DNA from: Synechococcus sp. AG-673-F03 | GTDB taxonomy: Bacteria > Cyanobacteriota > Cyanobacteriia > PCC-6307 > Cyanobiaceae | DNA: 39,366 nt | Direction of reading: 5' to 3' | Assembly (NCBI GenBank): GCA_003211205.1 | Contig: QCTJ01000016.1 | Coordinates: forward strand, 1-39,366 | In this document: piece after piece, positions 8,688 to 16,429 of the stretch | How positions within the stretch are numbered: position 1 is the stretch's first letter | Layout of the letters: the number at the start of each line of letters is the position of its first letter | The notes under the pieces: generated by a model | Told to the model about the DNA's origin: nothing | Database searches by the model: none | The model's input: only the letters and a program-made list of their open reading frames with translations | Position numbers and translations under genes: made by a program

Positions 8688-8897
8688 ATGGTTTTAGAGA
8701 GTAACCAATATTTTATTCATGTTTGGGTCAAAGGTGAAGAACATCTTGACAGTGATTTTACTGCCTTGGAGCCGGCTGTAAAAAAATTTGAATACCTGAA
8801 AGATCATTGGCAAGAAGTATTCCCTGATGGATGGACTGCTGTTGAGTTGGTAGATCAGTACTTTGATCAAATTGATCAATTCAATCCCATCAATTAA
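8688..8897 (+). CDS. Hypothetical protein, 69 residues, third gene of the cassette
   Basis: Family unknown. Starts 5 bases after the stop of the ArdA-like gene, so it is probably in the same operon. The protein is acidic (LDSDFTALEPAVKKFEYLKD, VELVDQYFDQIDQFNPIN) with an N-terminal strand NQYFIHVWVKGEEH. The net negative charge is notable next to an ArdA-like DNA mimic, but many small proteins are acidic. AT-rich like its two neighbours. Confidence 0.6.
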   Translation: MVLESNQYFIHVWVKGEEHLDSDFTALEPAVKKFEYLKDHWQEVFPDGWTAVELVDQYFDQIDQFNPIN

Positions 8898-9020
8898 AGC
8901 CTAAAATGGATTCGTCTATTAATGTTGGGTTGATTTTTGGTTGAGAGGTCTATTGCTCTCCTCAATGCTTATTACCACTTGCTTGATCAATATTGAACGC
9001 GCCTGTCTTTGAAAACTGTG

Positions 9021-9149
9021 TTAGCTGAACAGGTAGCTGAGAACCTTCTCGAACCTCATTCCTCCCTTCATATAGAGAAGCACGACGCATGAAATGATCA
9101 TCGAGTTGAGAACCAAGAAGCCTGAGACGACTTTTATTTCATTTTTCAT
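9021..9149 (-). CDS. Very small membrane protein, 42 residues
   Basis: The frame MKNEIKVVSGFLVLNSMIIS followed by CVVLLYMKGGMRFEKVLSYL ends with TAA. It has one predicted membrane helix at about residues 7-27, with lysines on both sides. The ATG overlaps the stop of the upstream gene on the same strand (GATGAAAAATGA), which is a strong hint that it is translated and co-regulated with it. No function can be given. Confidence 0.5.
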   Translation of the reverse strand: MKNEIKVVSGFLVLNSMIISCVVLLYMKGGMRFEKVLSYLFS

Positions 9150-9354
9150 CCTCTAATTCTCGCCAATGTTCCACTGCTGCTGTGGCTTCAAAGCTGTTGT
9201 GATCTGGAAGAAAGTCACTTGGAGCACCCTCTGTCAGTACTTGCTCTCTGACTTGTCTGGTCTGTGTTGTTGTCTGTTCCAGCTTCTCTGCAGATGTCCT
9301 TTTAAATTCGGTGGTGTCCTTAAAGCTCAGCCGCTTATTGTCTTGAGGCCCCAT
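9139..9354 (-). CDS. Hypothetical soluble protein, 71 residues
   Basis: Highly charged, glutamine- and threonine-rich protein (KRTSAEKLEQTTTQTRQVRE), probably helical or coiled coil, with no cysteine or membrane segment. Family unknown. The plus-strand frame over the same bases is cysteine- and leucine-rich and looks like the shadow. Overlap of its 3' end with the ATG of a 42-residue membrane protein supports a two-gene minus-strand unit. Confidence 0.5.
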   Translation of the reverse strand: MGPQDNKRLSFKDTTEFKRTSAEKLEQTTTQTRQVREQVLTEGAPSDFLPDHNSFEATAAVEHWRELEDEK

Positions 9355-9534
9355 GCTGGATCCAGAAACAGTCTTGTCTTGTTGGCGGACTATTGAGTCG
9401 AGGCAACTGGTTGTGCTTTGAGACCAAGCTGTTGGCTGATCTCGTCTGGGGTTGCTTTATGGAAAAATAATGAATTAAGGAGGTTTGTAGGTGGTTACAG
9501 CGACTCACTCCTGAGTTTGGAGCAGCCTGGAACT

Positions 9535-9744
9535 ATGAGCATGACGCTTCAACTGGCTGTAGCACGCGGCACCGCACGTGGTCTGATCAACGGCACAGCC
9601 GCTGCTGACTACGGTGATGTCATTTGCCTGAGACGTCTTCTTTTGCGTGAAGGTGAGCATGGTCTGGCAACTGACTTGCTTGTGTTGGCGAAGGCGATGA
9701 GTCCCACTGCTGCTGAGCTTTCCGAATATGGTCCTGCAGCGTGA
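9535..9744 (+). CDS. Hypothetical protein, 69 residues
   Basis: Starts MSMTLQLAVARGTARGLING and continues TAAADYGDVICLRRLLLREG. The Ala/Leu-rich helical body suggests a small soluble protein, family unknown. I prefer ATG 9535 (GGAG about 13 bases upstream) to a longer frame from 9418, whose extra residues look non-coding. Base composition is higher in GC than in the adjacent AT-rich genes, so it may have a different origin. Confidence 0.5.
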   Translation: MSMTLQLAVARGTARGLINGTAAADYGDVICLRRLLLREGEHGLATDLLVLAKAMSPTAAELSEYGPAA

Positions 9745-9857
9745 ACAGCCAATGAGTTGATTCTTTGCTGTTTTTTACACTAAATAGCTTGTTGTGATGC
9801 TGATGTGCACTCAGCTAGAGAGCTTGCTATGCATTGGCTGAATGTGATCATATCCAA

Positions 9858-10139
9858 ATGTCGGAGAATTCGGATCCTCAAAATGTTGATGTCACGGCGA
9901 TTGTGGAATCTCACCCCGTTCTCGATGAGGATGATCTTCATGGAGGAGTGGCTGAAAGGCTGAAGCATTCCAAGGAGTTTGGAGCGCTTGTCTGGGATGC
10001 TACTAAGGATTATGTGCAAAAAATGAATCCCAATTCTGAAGAGAAAGCTCATTTCAGTACTTGGCTCTCTTCAAAAAAAGATCGACTGCAAAAAACAATT
10101 GTTGAAAAGCTCCATCAACTCCATCAGCGTGATGCCTGA
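9858..10139 (+). CDS. Hypothetical protein, 93 residues
   Basis: Begins MSENSDPQNVDVTAIVESHP and is rich in Lys, Glu and His, with a helical C-terminal half ending KLHQLHQRDA. No membrane segment. Family not recognised. ATG 9858 was chosen over an upstream TTG at 9834. Isolated on the plus strand, with about 110 bases upstream for a promoter. Confidence 0.55.
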   Translation: MSENSDPQNVDVTAIVESHPVLDEDDLHGGVAERLKHSKEFGALVWDATKDYVQKMNPNSEEKAHFSTWLSSKKDRLQKTIVEKLHQLHQRDA

Positions 10140-10278
10140 TCAGTGAGTCACTTCTCTTCCATTCTTCCATGACATATTTTTCTGTCAATCGTTGGAGGTG
10201 ATCGCTTCAATCTGGTGGGCTGGTCACGCGCTGATGAATGCTCGTCCTTAAGCTGAACACATAAGCTTCACGTTGTTG

Positions 10279-10440
10279 ATGATCCACAACGAAGACAACC
10301 AGCCATCAGATCATCTTCTGAACATCTCACATGAAACTGTGCGGTTGCGTGATTGGCTTGATTCGCGACTCCGACAACTCGCTCGTGAGCAGCGTATCCA
10401 AGATGCAAGATCAATCAGAAATGAGTTTTTGATTGAATAG
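10279..10440 (+). CDS. Small hypothetical protein, 53 residues
   Basis: Frame from ATG 10279 to TAG 10440. The protein begins MIHNEDNQPSDHLLNISHET, then VRLRDWLDSRLRQLAREQRI, ending in RNEFLIE. It is basic and strongly amphipathic, likely one long helix, with residue use typical of real proteins (few Cys or Ser-rich runs). No family known. Convergent with the next minus-strand gene. Confidence 0.45.
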   Translation: MIHNEDNQPSDHLLNISHETVRLRDWLDSRLRQLAREQRIQDARSIRNEFLIE

Positions 10441-10533
10441 TCTTTTCAAAATTGGCCGGAATCGGCAAGATGAGATTTGCCAGTAGCTACTTTTTAAACG
10501 GTTTGACGCTTGAGTCGTCAAGTTGTGCTGTTT

Positions 10534-10728
10534 TTAAGCTACAGCTACCTCTAAAGAATCATTCAGTTCTTCAGGCTCATCCCTGAGATCATTAAAACGC
10601 TCACCCTCTTCAATGGCATACAACTTGTACAGAGCCATTGCTGCTTCATCCCATTGCTGCCCTTCAACAGCTTCGATCATCTGTTGGAAGAAGAGCACAT
10701 TCACGACTTCAAGATCGAGTAAGTTCAT
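10534..10728 (-). CDS. Hypothetical acidic protein, 64 residues
   Basis: Begins MNLLDLEVVNVLFFQQMIEA and continues QWDEAAMALYKLYAIEEGER. It is strongly acidic and helical, with no membrane segment. The Glu/Ala/Leu pattern with a WDEAAMALYKLYAIEEGE block resembles one TPR-like helix pair, but this is only a resemblance. Family unknown. Confidence 0.5.
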   Translation of the reverse strand: MNLLDLEVVNVLFFQQMIEAVEGQQWDEAAMALYKLYAIEEGERFNDLRDEPEELNDSLEVAVA

Positions 10729-10852
10729 CGAGTCCCGATTTCTGCCGTCAACCTATCGGCATTGCGACTCTTGACTAGGTCTCAAAGTAGTAGAGAGGTG
10801 GAAGATTCAGCTTGAGTCTGGTTCTGCTTCGCTATCGCTTTGGGTCAAGGCG

Positions 10853-11074
10853 ATGGTTGCTCTCGTGAGTGTCGTTACTGCTGTCAGTTGTCTCATGGAA
10901 GCTGTTGGGGTGGTGCATCACTCAAGTACACGGCGTGCTCATTTCTGCATTCCTGTGTCTGAATGTCGTTCAGTTCCTTCTGTTCACTTTCGTTGTCTGA
11001 CGCTTGAGCAACTCTCAGGCCTCACATTAGGGCTGCGACTGCACGGTGGTCGCTGTCCCGCCAGCATGGTCTGA
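10853..11074 (+). CDS. Doubtful small open frame, 73 residues
   Basis: The C-terminal half (FRCLTLEQLSGLTLGLRLHG) looks protein-like, whereas the N-terminal half is valine/serine/cysteine-rich and could be non-coding. It may be a decayed gene. If it is not real, 10729-11354 is a gene-free stretch of about 620 bases in which I see nothing else convincing. Confidence 0.25.
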   Translation: MVALVSVVTAVSCLMEAVGVVHHSSTRRAHFCIPVSECRSVPSVHFRCLTLEQLSGLTLGLRLHGGRCPASMV

Positions 11075-11354
11075 TCGACGCGATCTGCCTGGTTACGGGG
11101 CTTTGGTGAGTTCGTGATCGGTCAACAGCGACCCAGTCATGGTTCTGCTTAGAGTCTTGCGGCAGCGTTGGCGGCGCGAATGTTTCTGGCTGAGCCTCCC
11201 CTAGAACCGCTGGAGCCACTACGTAGCTGCGCTGCTGCAGCTTAGGCGGACGGGCCTGCCCTCACTGGAATCTGTCCACTCACGACCCCATCGATCCCTT
11301 CGATGTCCTTGTCTAGTAAAAATGATTCAACCCCGGTGAGGGATTTTCGATAAC

Positions 11355-12527
11355 TTGCCCTTGAGTTTCTTCCGAGACAGAACGCCAAAATGCACCAATC
11401 ATTTGAATAGCTCTGCGACCTGCGCTCCAAAAAAAAGACCTGTTCGACGAGTCGACTTTGATCTCAAGTCTTATATGGCTAGTGATGATCGCATCGCTAC
11501 CTGGCAGACTGTTAATACTGTTGTTCCCTTGGCTCTATGTACATTTGGATTATCTGCAGTCACAACATCGTTTGATTTGACATCGGTGGTAATGGCCCCG
11601 ATATTCTTTGTGCTCATCATTCTGCTGATGAGCCGAAGTTTTTCCTTGATGCATGACTGTGGTCATCAAAGCTTGTTTGGCTCTAAGCGAGTTAATCGTT
11701 TTGTTGCTTTTTTGCTCAGCATCATTCACGGCATCCCCCACCATCCGTGGTCGAGAGGCCATGCTTTTCACCATAAATATAATGGCAACTGGGATCGTTA
11801 TAGAGGCCCTTGTGCTTTGACGACACGGGTGCAATATGAAGCGAAGAAATCAGACGAAAAGGCTTTTTATCGATTTTTGCGTCACCCATTGTTGTTGTTA
11901 CCTGGAGGCTTTTATTACCTCATTCTTAAGCCGAGGATTGCCCTTATTCTAGGTTTCTTTGAATGCTGTTTTGTAAGCCTAAGAAAGGTAGTTTTTGCGA
12001 TCTCTAAAGGGAGGATTCCTAATATTCCTTTGATCATTAATAAGCATCAATCAAGTTTTTTCTACACGCGAGGTGAGGTTTACGACACCGTCGCAAATAC
12101 AGCAATACTCTTTGCTTGCTGGTTCTTCATTGGTCGTTCGATCGGTCACTGGCATTTTTGGCTCCTCTACATATGTGTAATGAGTACGAGTGCCGCGTTG
12201 ATGATTGCTGTGTTCTTTGTTCAGCACAATTTCTCAGGCTCTTATGCCAGTGATGAAAAGGATTGGAGTTATTTCAAGGGCGCTATCGAGGGATCTTCTT
12301 TTCTTCAGATGCCAGCGATCTTGAATTGGTTCACTGCAGATATCGCTTATCACCACATTCATCATCTTTCCGAAAGAATTCCTAATTATCGGCTTCGGGA
12401 TTGTCACCGTGCAAACCTTCATTTGCTTGACGACGTTCAGCCTCTTTATTTGCATCAAATACCTTCGTGCTTTTCTCTTATCCTTTGGGACAACGTTAAT
12501 TTGGAGCTTGTGCCCGCTGGTCTCTAG
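11355..12527 (+). CDS. Membrane fatty acid desaturase (three-histidine-box family)
   Basis: An integral-membrane di-iron desaturase that would introduce double bonds into lipid acyl chains in thylakoid or plasma membrane. Histidine boxes: HDCGH (residues 100-104), HAFHH (136-140) and HHIHH (333-337), with hydrophobic spans around 50-95, 180-200 and 255-290. Features such as WSRGHAFHHKYNGNWDRYRG and SYASDEKDWSYFKGAIEGSS are like a proteobacterial-type group of desaturases rather than the DesA/DesB enzymes usual in cyanobacteria. The start is uncertain: TTG 11355 (longest frame) or another TTG shortly after, since the first ATG in frame is at residue 41 and conserved-looking sequence precedes it. 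It stands alone and is visibly AT-rich, suggesting transfer. Confidence 0.88.
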   Translation: MPLSFFRDRTPKCTNHLNSSATCAPKKRPVRRVDFDLKSYMASDDRIATWQTVNTVVPLALCTFGLSAVTTSFDLTSVVMAPIFFVLIILLMSRSFSLMHDCGHQSLFGSKRVNRFVAFLLSIIHGIPHHPWSRGHAFHHKYNGNWDRYRGPCALTTRVQYEAKKSDEKAFYRFLRHPLLLLPGGFYYLILKPRIALILGFFECCFVSLRKVVFAISKGRIPNIPLIINKHQSSFFYTRGEVYDTVANTAILFACWFFIGRSIGHWHFWLLYICVMSTSAALMIAVFFVQHNFSGSYASDEKDWSYFKGAIEGSSFLQMPAILNWFTADIAYHHIHHLSERIPNYRLRDCHRANLHLLDDVQPLYLHQIPSCFSLILWDNVNLELVPAGL

Positions 12528-12814
12528 ATATTGGTTAAAGACTTCTTTGTTTGCTCGATTCATGGTGTTTTGACCTGGCCGTTCTTCGTTTAGAAATGCT
12601 TCCATTCCTCAAGAACGAGGCGCTTGCTGTTATGTCGTGATAACGGTTGCTAGTAAGAAGAATGATTGTGCGATCTTTATCTGCTCCTTGGCTGATCAGG
12701 CTCGTGTTGGTACTGGAGTGACCGCGTTGGATTGCTTCGGCGCCAATCAAGCGCCAGACCTGCTTGCGTCAGTGTTGATGAAGGGCCAGAACAGAAACAG
12801 TGGAACTGCAGGCC

Positions 12815-13027
12815 ATGCCGTCAAACCCTGTCCAGAACTTGTCTGTTGATTTGACGACCAGAGTGATCGTGGTAATTGGTGTTTTGTCTGGTCTGACCTG
12901 TCTGGCAGTTGTGGTCATCGGTGGCTTCATCACGGCAACGGCGGTCAAAGAGGGAATCAAGCAAGTGCCGTTGGAGGCCCCCATTCCGATGGAGGATTCC
13001 CAAGTTCCGTCACTTCCGCTGCAATGA
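12815..13027 (+). CDS. Small single-span membrane protein, 70 residues
   Basis: MPSNPVQNLSVDLTTRVIVV leads into a long hydrophobic segment (about residues 16-40) and a short proline-rich acidic tail (EAPIPMEDSQVPSLPLQ). Predicted one membrane helix. Family unknown; small membrane proteins of this kind are common in picocyanobacteria. It is followed 34 bases later by a DUF1651 gene on the same strand, possibly co-transcribed. Confidence 0.55.
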   Translation: MPSNPVQNLSVDLTTRVIVVIGVLSGLTCLAVVVIGGFITATAVKEGIKQVPLEAPIPMEDSQVPSLPLQ

Positions 13028-13061
13028 TCAGCTGCGGAGTTTTTGACTCTCGTCAGATTCA

Positions 13062-13334
13062 ATGATGTCCAACGATCATCCTGACGCCTCTCAGTTCGAC
13101 CAGCTGCCCCAAGCTGGGTCATGGCTTGTGAATTCTCAGGAAGGTCTGTTCATTCACCTTAAGCCAGACGTTTCGACAGAGAAGCCTCAGTTCGTTGTGC
13201 TGAGCACGTTTCGTTGGTCACCTGTTCTGGGTCAACCAGTCCGCCAGCAGCGGATGCTTCATTACCTCGGAGTTGAGTTATGGAAGAACCTGCAGAACAC
13301 CGGCTGGATGCCCTGTTCTCCCCCTCTGCGTTGA
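13062..13334 (+). CDS. DUF1651 family protein
   Basis: A 90-residue protein of unknown function. It has the family plan: an N-terminal GSWLVNSQEGLFIHL segment, then a block RQQRMLHYLGVELWKNLQNT ending in GWMPCSPP. The motif (basic pair, acidic or Tyr, LW..L...GW..C.P) is shared with the gene at 15839-16069 and, from memory, with DUF1651, found mainly in marine Synechococcus and Prochlorococcus. The two copies are clearly divergent paralogues, not a recent duplication. Confidence 0.65.
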   Translation: MMSNDHPDASQFDQLPQAGSWLVNSQEGLFIHLKPDVSTEKPQFVVLSTFRWSPVLGQPVRQQRMLHYLGVELWKNLQNTGWMPCSPPLR

Positions 13335-13344
13335 CTTTGCGGAA

Positions 13345-13368
13345 AGAGGGAGTGTTACGTCTCCCTCT
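13345..13368. repeat. Perfect 8-bp inverted repeat, possible terminator
   Basis: AGAGGGAG-TGTTACGT-CTCCCTCT, 11 bases after the DUF1651 stop and before the end of the convergent gene. No T run follows, so Rho-independent termination is uncertain. A second small hairpin (AGGCC-TTGC-GGCCT) lies nearby at about 13458-13471. Confidence 0.45.
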
Positions 13369-13488
13369 CCCCAACGCACATGAGTCGGCTGCTCGACTTG
13401 CCTCTCATGTCACTCTCCAAGGTATCAAAGTGAACACCTCTTTGCACGCTTGCAGGAGGCCTTGCGGCCTTGTCTGCCCAGCCACTTT

Positions 13489-14037
13489 TCAGCACTCCAC
13501 GTGTTCGCTTTGGCGATAAGGGGTGATGAAGTTGTCGCGAACGGCATGAATCAAGGCTTCAGGTAGTTGAAGACCGCAGCCCTTGCTGTAACGCATCAGG
13601 CTTCCATCAAGCCATGGGGAAAGCGCGATGCATTGTGCCGCTGATAATGCCAACGCCAGCTGGTATCTCTCCGGGTGTTTTTTGCCAGCATGAAACAACC
13701 TGCAGCCTTCATTGATCACGGCTCGAATCTCTGGGGCTCTGAGATCCACGGTTCCCTCAGAGCCAAGATGCATGATCCGATCGCGGATGGCCGCTCGAAC
13801 CAGTACGAATGATGCCATAGCCAATTCAGGCCCAAAGCGATCTTCGCTTTCTTGCTTCTCTCGGATCTGCAAAAGAGCATTCACAAGCTCTGCTGATTTG
13901 AAAACAGACAGCTTGTGCTTGTCTTCGCAACTGAGCGTTTCAGCTGTTGGGAGATACGAAGCCACAGCATCCAGAAACTCAGGAGACCTGTTCTGCAGTG
14001 GTTCCAGGGATCGCCACAACTCCTGACCCGATGCCAT
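13489..14037 (-). CDS. Hypothetical helical protein, 182 residues
   Basis: Family unknown. The whole protein looks alpha-helical: ELWRSLEPLQNRSPEFLDAV, SAELVNALLQIREKQES, FGPELAMASFVLVRAAIRDR. No signal peptide, no membrane helix, no catalytic motif that I can name. GC content is like the core genome, and the length and clean frame make it a secure gene. Convergent with the DUF1651 gene. Confidence 0.7.
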   Translation of the reverse strand: MASGQELWRSLEPLQNRSPEFLDAVASYLPTAETLSCEDKHKLSVFKSAELVNALLQIREKQESEDRFGPELAMASFVLVRAAIRDRIMHLGSEGTVDLRAPEIRAVINEGCRLFHAGKKHPERYQLALALSAAQCIALSPWLDGSLMRYSKGCGLQLPEALIHAVRDNFITPYRQSEHVEC

Positions 14038-14105
14038 CAGCCGTCAATCTGACTTCTGAAAAGCTAGCGATTGATGTCTGGCTCAAAAACGATGGTGTCT
14101 GTGGT

Positions 14106-14258
14106 TTAGCCAGCTAGCGAAAGCCCAATATTGACCAGCGCTAGGCCACCTAAAAAGAATGCCGCTAGCAGGGAGGATTCGGGGAAGAATTTGGCCAACG
14201 CCAGCCCTGCTCCCATGAAGGTGGATGAAACCAGAATCGCCGTGACATCAACGGGCAT
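14106..14258 (-). CDS. Small membrane protein, 50 residues
   Basis: The frame MPVDVTAILVSSTFMGAGLA then LAKFFPESSLLAAFFLGGLA ends in TAA. It has two hydrophobic segments (about 5-22 and 28-48) separated by KFFPESS, a hairpin-type membrane protein. Strong Ala/Leu/Gly composition and clean ends make translation likely. No known family. Confidence 0.5.
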   Translation of the reverse strand: MPVDVTAILVSSTFMGAGLALAKFFPESSLLAAFFLGGLALVNIGLSLAG

Positions 14259-14424
14259 CTGAACGGGGCCTTCGGTAGTGCTTTTTAACAGATGACGGCT
14301 TTTGATGAGGTCAACTGCGATTGATCCTGCAGATCACCTGTCTTCAGGCTCCAGTCACCTCTTAAGAGCCTCGGAGCGTTCGCTGCAGCTGACCATTGTT
14401 CTCGTTGGCAATTGGCGGGCCTCA

Positions 14425-15167
14425 TTAGAGCGCTGCCAGCCATTCTCTAACGCTGTTGACGCACTCCTCTGTGGATTCATAAGGAAGAACGTTTCTGCCA
14501 GGGATGGTGCTGATCGAAGCGTTGGGCAATTGTTCTTTGTAGGTACTGAGCCGCTCGTTTAGATCATCCCAGTTCTTGGATGAACCAATTCCGGTGGCCT
14601 TGGTTCCAAAGGTGATCTGCGCCGGGATCTTCAATCCTGTCAGCAGCGGTTCCCAGTCACGTCGCCAGAATCTTGCAAGGAATGAATACACGGCCCAGCG
14701 GGTGTCCATCGCGCGTGATCCCTGATTGAGCATCTCAAGCCATTCCTGATCGACGGCTTCAGGTTGTGCGAACAAATTTTTTCTAGAGAAGGCGTCTAGA
14801 AATCTGCGCCGCCGCGCATATCGGTAAAACAAGTTGCCAATCAGTCCACCAAACAGCAATCGCCAGAGCCAACGTGCTCTCCTCTGGGGGAATTCCTGCT
14901 TGAGGACCAGCCCGGCTGGAGGCCTGATCGCCACTAAAGCTCTCACCATCTCTGGTGCCTGGGCTGCCACCGCTAGTGCTATTGGCAAAGAAGCTCCTGG
15001 GAGACCACTACTGCAGGTCCGTTGTTTCGCTCGCGTAGCAGATGGATGAGCGGCTCAGCCCACTCTTCAGGCGTGAGTGGCCGTGCTGGGCATGGTGCAG
15101 TTCCGCAACTGAGCAGATCGTCGACGGTCTGCTCGACTTTTCTCCCTATGCGAAACGCCCTGAAGTA
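14425..15167 (-). pseudogene. Broken alpha/beta-hydrolase (frameshift and missing N-terminus)
   Basis: Two frames together read as one alpha/beta-hydrolase. Frame 1 (about 15167-15000) gives LTPEEWAEPLIHLLRERNNG then PAVVVSQ. Frame 2 (14988-14425) continues PIALAVAAQAPEMVRALVAI and ends in REWLAAL. One missing G in the CAGGAGC run near 14996-15000 joins them as VVVSQGASLPIALA, which is the nucleophile elbow (Ser-x-Gly). The N-terminal third (oxyanion region, HGxG) is absent, with TAA at 15168-15170 and no continuation seen. The catalytic His region is not obvious either (TIPGRNVLPYES). Probably related to the family of chloroplast/cyanobacterial hydrolases. Clearly non-functional as it stands, although the 187-residue fragment could still be expressed. 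Confidence 0.7.
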
Positions 15168-15201
15168 TTACGAGCATTGCGTTTAAGCGCTGCTAAGCGA
15201 G

Positions 15202-15330
15202 ATGACGCTGCGGCTTTTCAATAAGCGTTCTCAAAATTCGACCAATAACTGTGTTGGTGGTGCTGCGTGGCATTTGATCGCGGAACCTGATGAAGTAACA
15301 AATGAACTGGAATTTGTTTTCAGGCGTTAG
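15202..15330 (+). CDS. Doubtful tiny open frame, 42 residues
   Basis: ATG 15202 to TAG 15330, encoding MTLRLFNKRSQNSTNNCVGG followed by AAWHLIAEPDEVTNELEFVF. The second half has normal protein composition. No ribosome site or homology is known to me. It lies just upstream of the broken hydrolase on the opposite strand. Confidence 0.25.
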   Translation: MTLRLFNKRSQNSTNNCVGGAAWHLIAEPDEVTNELEFVFRR

Positions 15331-15503
15331 CTACAGAAAGTGCAGGAGCTCTTGCCCTGTTAGAGGTGACTTGGACTTGAGCTCAGGCGGTTTGGCCAGT
15401 ACCAGGCTGGATCGTCCTGCCTGGAGTTAGCTCTTGGTATCTCGACCAGGTCGATCACTGTTGAGATGAACCCTCCGGTGATGCAGCTTGGATCGGAACA
15501 GGT

Positions 15504-15725
15504 GTGATTCTTCCTATTGCAAAAAACCAGATTCAAATCAATATTCCTGCTTCTGACTTCTCAAGGCTGAGGTCTGCTCTTTGCAGGGTTGGTTGCGGCA
15601 ACACTCTTAATGCCGAAGAGGCAGCTTTGCTGCATGAGTTGATGAAAATCCTGGAAAGTGCCCAGGATCAACTTCTTGGAGGCTCACTCCCCTCAAAGAG
15701 CTTTGATGGCTCAGCTTCTGACTGA
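15504..15725 (+). CDS. Hypothetical protein, 73 residues
   Basis: GTG start at 15504 (no in-frame ATG near). The protein has INIPASDFSRLRSALCRV, GNTLNAEEAALLHELMKILE, then a Ser-rich tail. Likely helical and soluble; family unknown. About 113 bases before the DUF1651 gene on the same strand. Confidence 0.45.
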   Translation: MILPIAKNQIQINIPASDFSRLRSALCRVGCGNTLNAEEAALLHELMKILESAQDQLLGGSLPSKSFDGSASD

Positions 15726-15838
15726 CTGCTCTCATCCCGCTGTTCGGGTGAGGATGACTCCTTGTATTTATTTGTACTTGGCTGGGCATCAGGGGGTACG
15801 GGTCTCTATCGATAAGAGCAAGACCTCAGCAAGTGACG

Positions 15839-16069
15839 ATGTCTGACGCCTGGCTGGAAGACCCCAAGACTCATTGGGCGATGAGGTTCCATCAGCAATC
15901 AAAAACGCTTGATGGCGATGTGCAGGTCGTTGTGGAAAACGGCAGACCCATGCCTCATAGCCAGCCAGCTTTGATCAAGTCACGCATCCATATGGCTTAT
16001 GAGGATGCAGTGTCTCTTTACCAAGAGTTGCAGCAGATTGGCTGGTTGCATTGTCCAGCCTTTTGGTAA
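15839..16069 (+). CDS. DUF1651 family protein
   Basis: A 76-residue protein with the clear family C-terminus: LIKSRIHMAYEDAVSLYQEL followed by QQIGWLHCPAFW, and the N-terminal WLEDPKTHWAMRFHQQS. ATG 15839 preferred over GTG 15833. Followed after 6 bases by another gene on the same strand, suggesting an operon. Function unknown. Compared with the copy at 13062 it shares only the motif residues. Confidence 0.75.
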   Translation: MSDAWLEDPKTHWAMRFHQQSKTLDGDVQVVVENGRPMPHSQPALIKSRIHMAYEDAVSLYQELQQIGWLHCPAFW

Positions 16070-16075
16070 TCCTCC

Positions 16076-16366
16076 ATGGCGATCAGCCTGAAACCCATGA
16101 CGACTGATCCCATCTCCGCGGTGTTGGAAGGAGTCTTGCTCGGAGCCGAGGATCTTCAAGGCATCCATCCATGGAAGGCCAGTCCTGAGCAAATCATCCG
16201 CGCCTGTAAGCGACTCGTTGAGGACTACGGCATCAGGCTGGAAGGGAAGGGCAACGATTGCCGAGATACACGGTTCCATCTCGGAGGTGACGACGAATTT
16301 CGGTATTCGCACCAGGAAGACGATGCGGGCAATCCTGCTGTTTTGATTGAGTTGGCAGAGGGCTAA
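16076..16366 (+). CDS. Hypothetical protein, 96 residues
   Basis: ATG at 16076, six bases after the DUF1651 stop. The first part (AVLEGVLLGAEDLQGIHPWK, QIIRACKRLVEDYGIRLEGK) is helical; the second part is polar (DTRFHLGGDDEFRYSHQEDD). No membrane segment and no known family. The close spacing suggests co-expression with the DUF1651 protein. Confidence 0.6.
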   Translation: MAISLKPMTTDPISAVLEGVLLGAEDLQGIHPWKASPEQIIRACKRLVEDYGIRLEGKGNDCRDTRFHLGGDDEFRYSHQEDDAGNPAVLIELAEG

Positions 16367-16429
16367 GGCCTTGCCGTTCGTCGCTCTCCGGGCAGCAGCC
16401 GATCTTGTCTTAGTCAGTGAGTGATCAGC

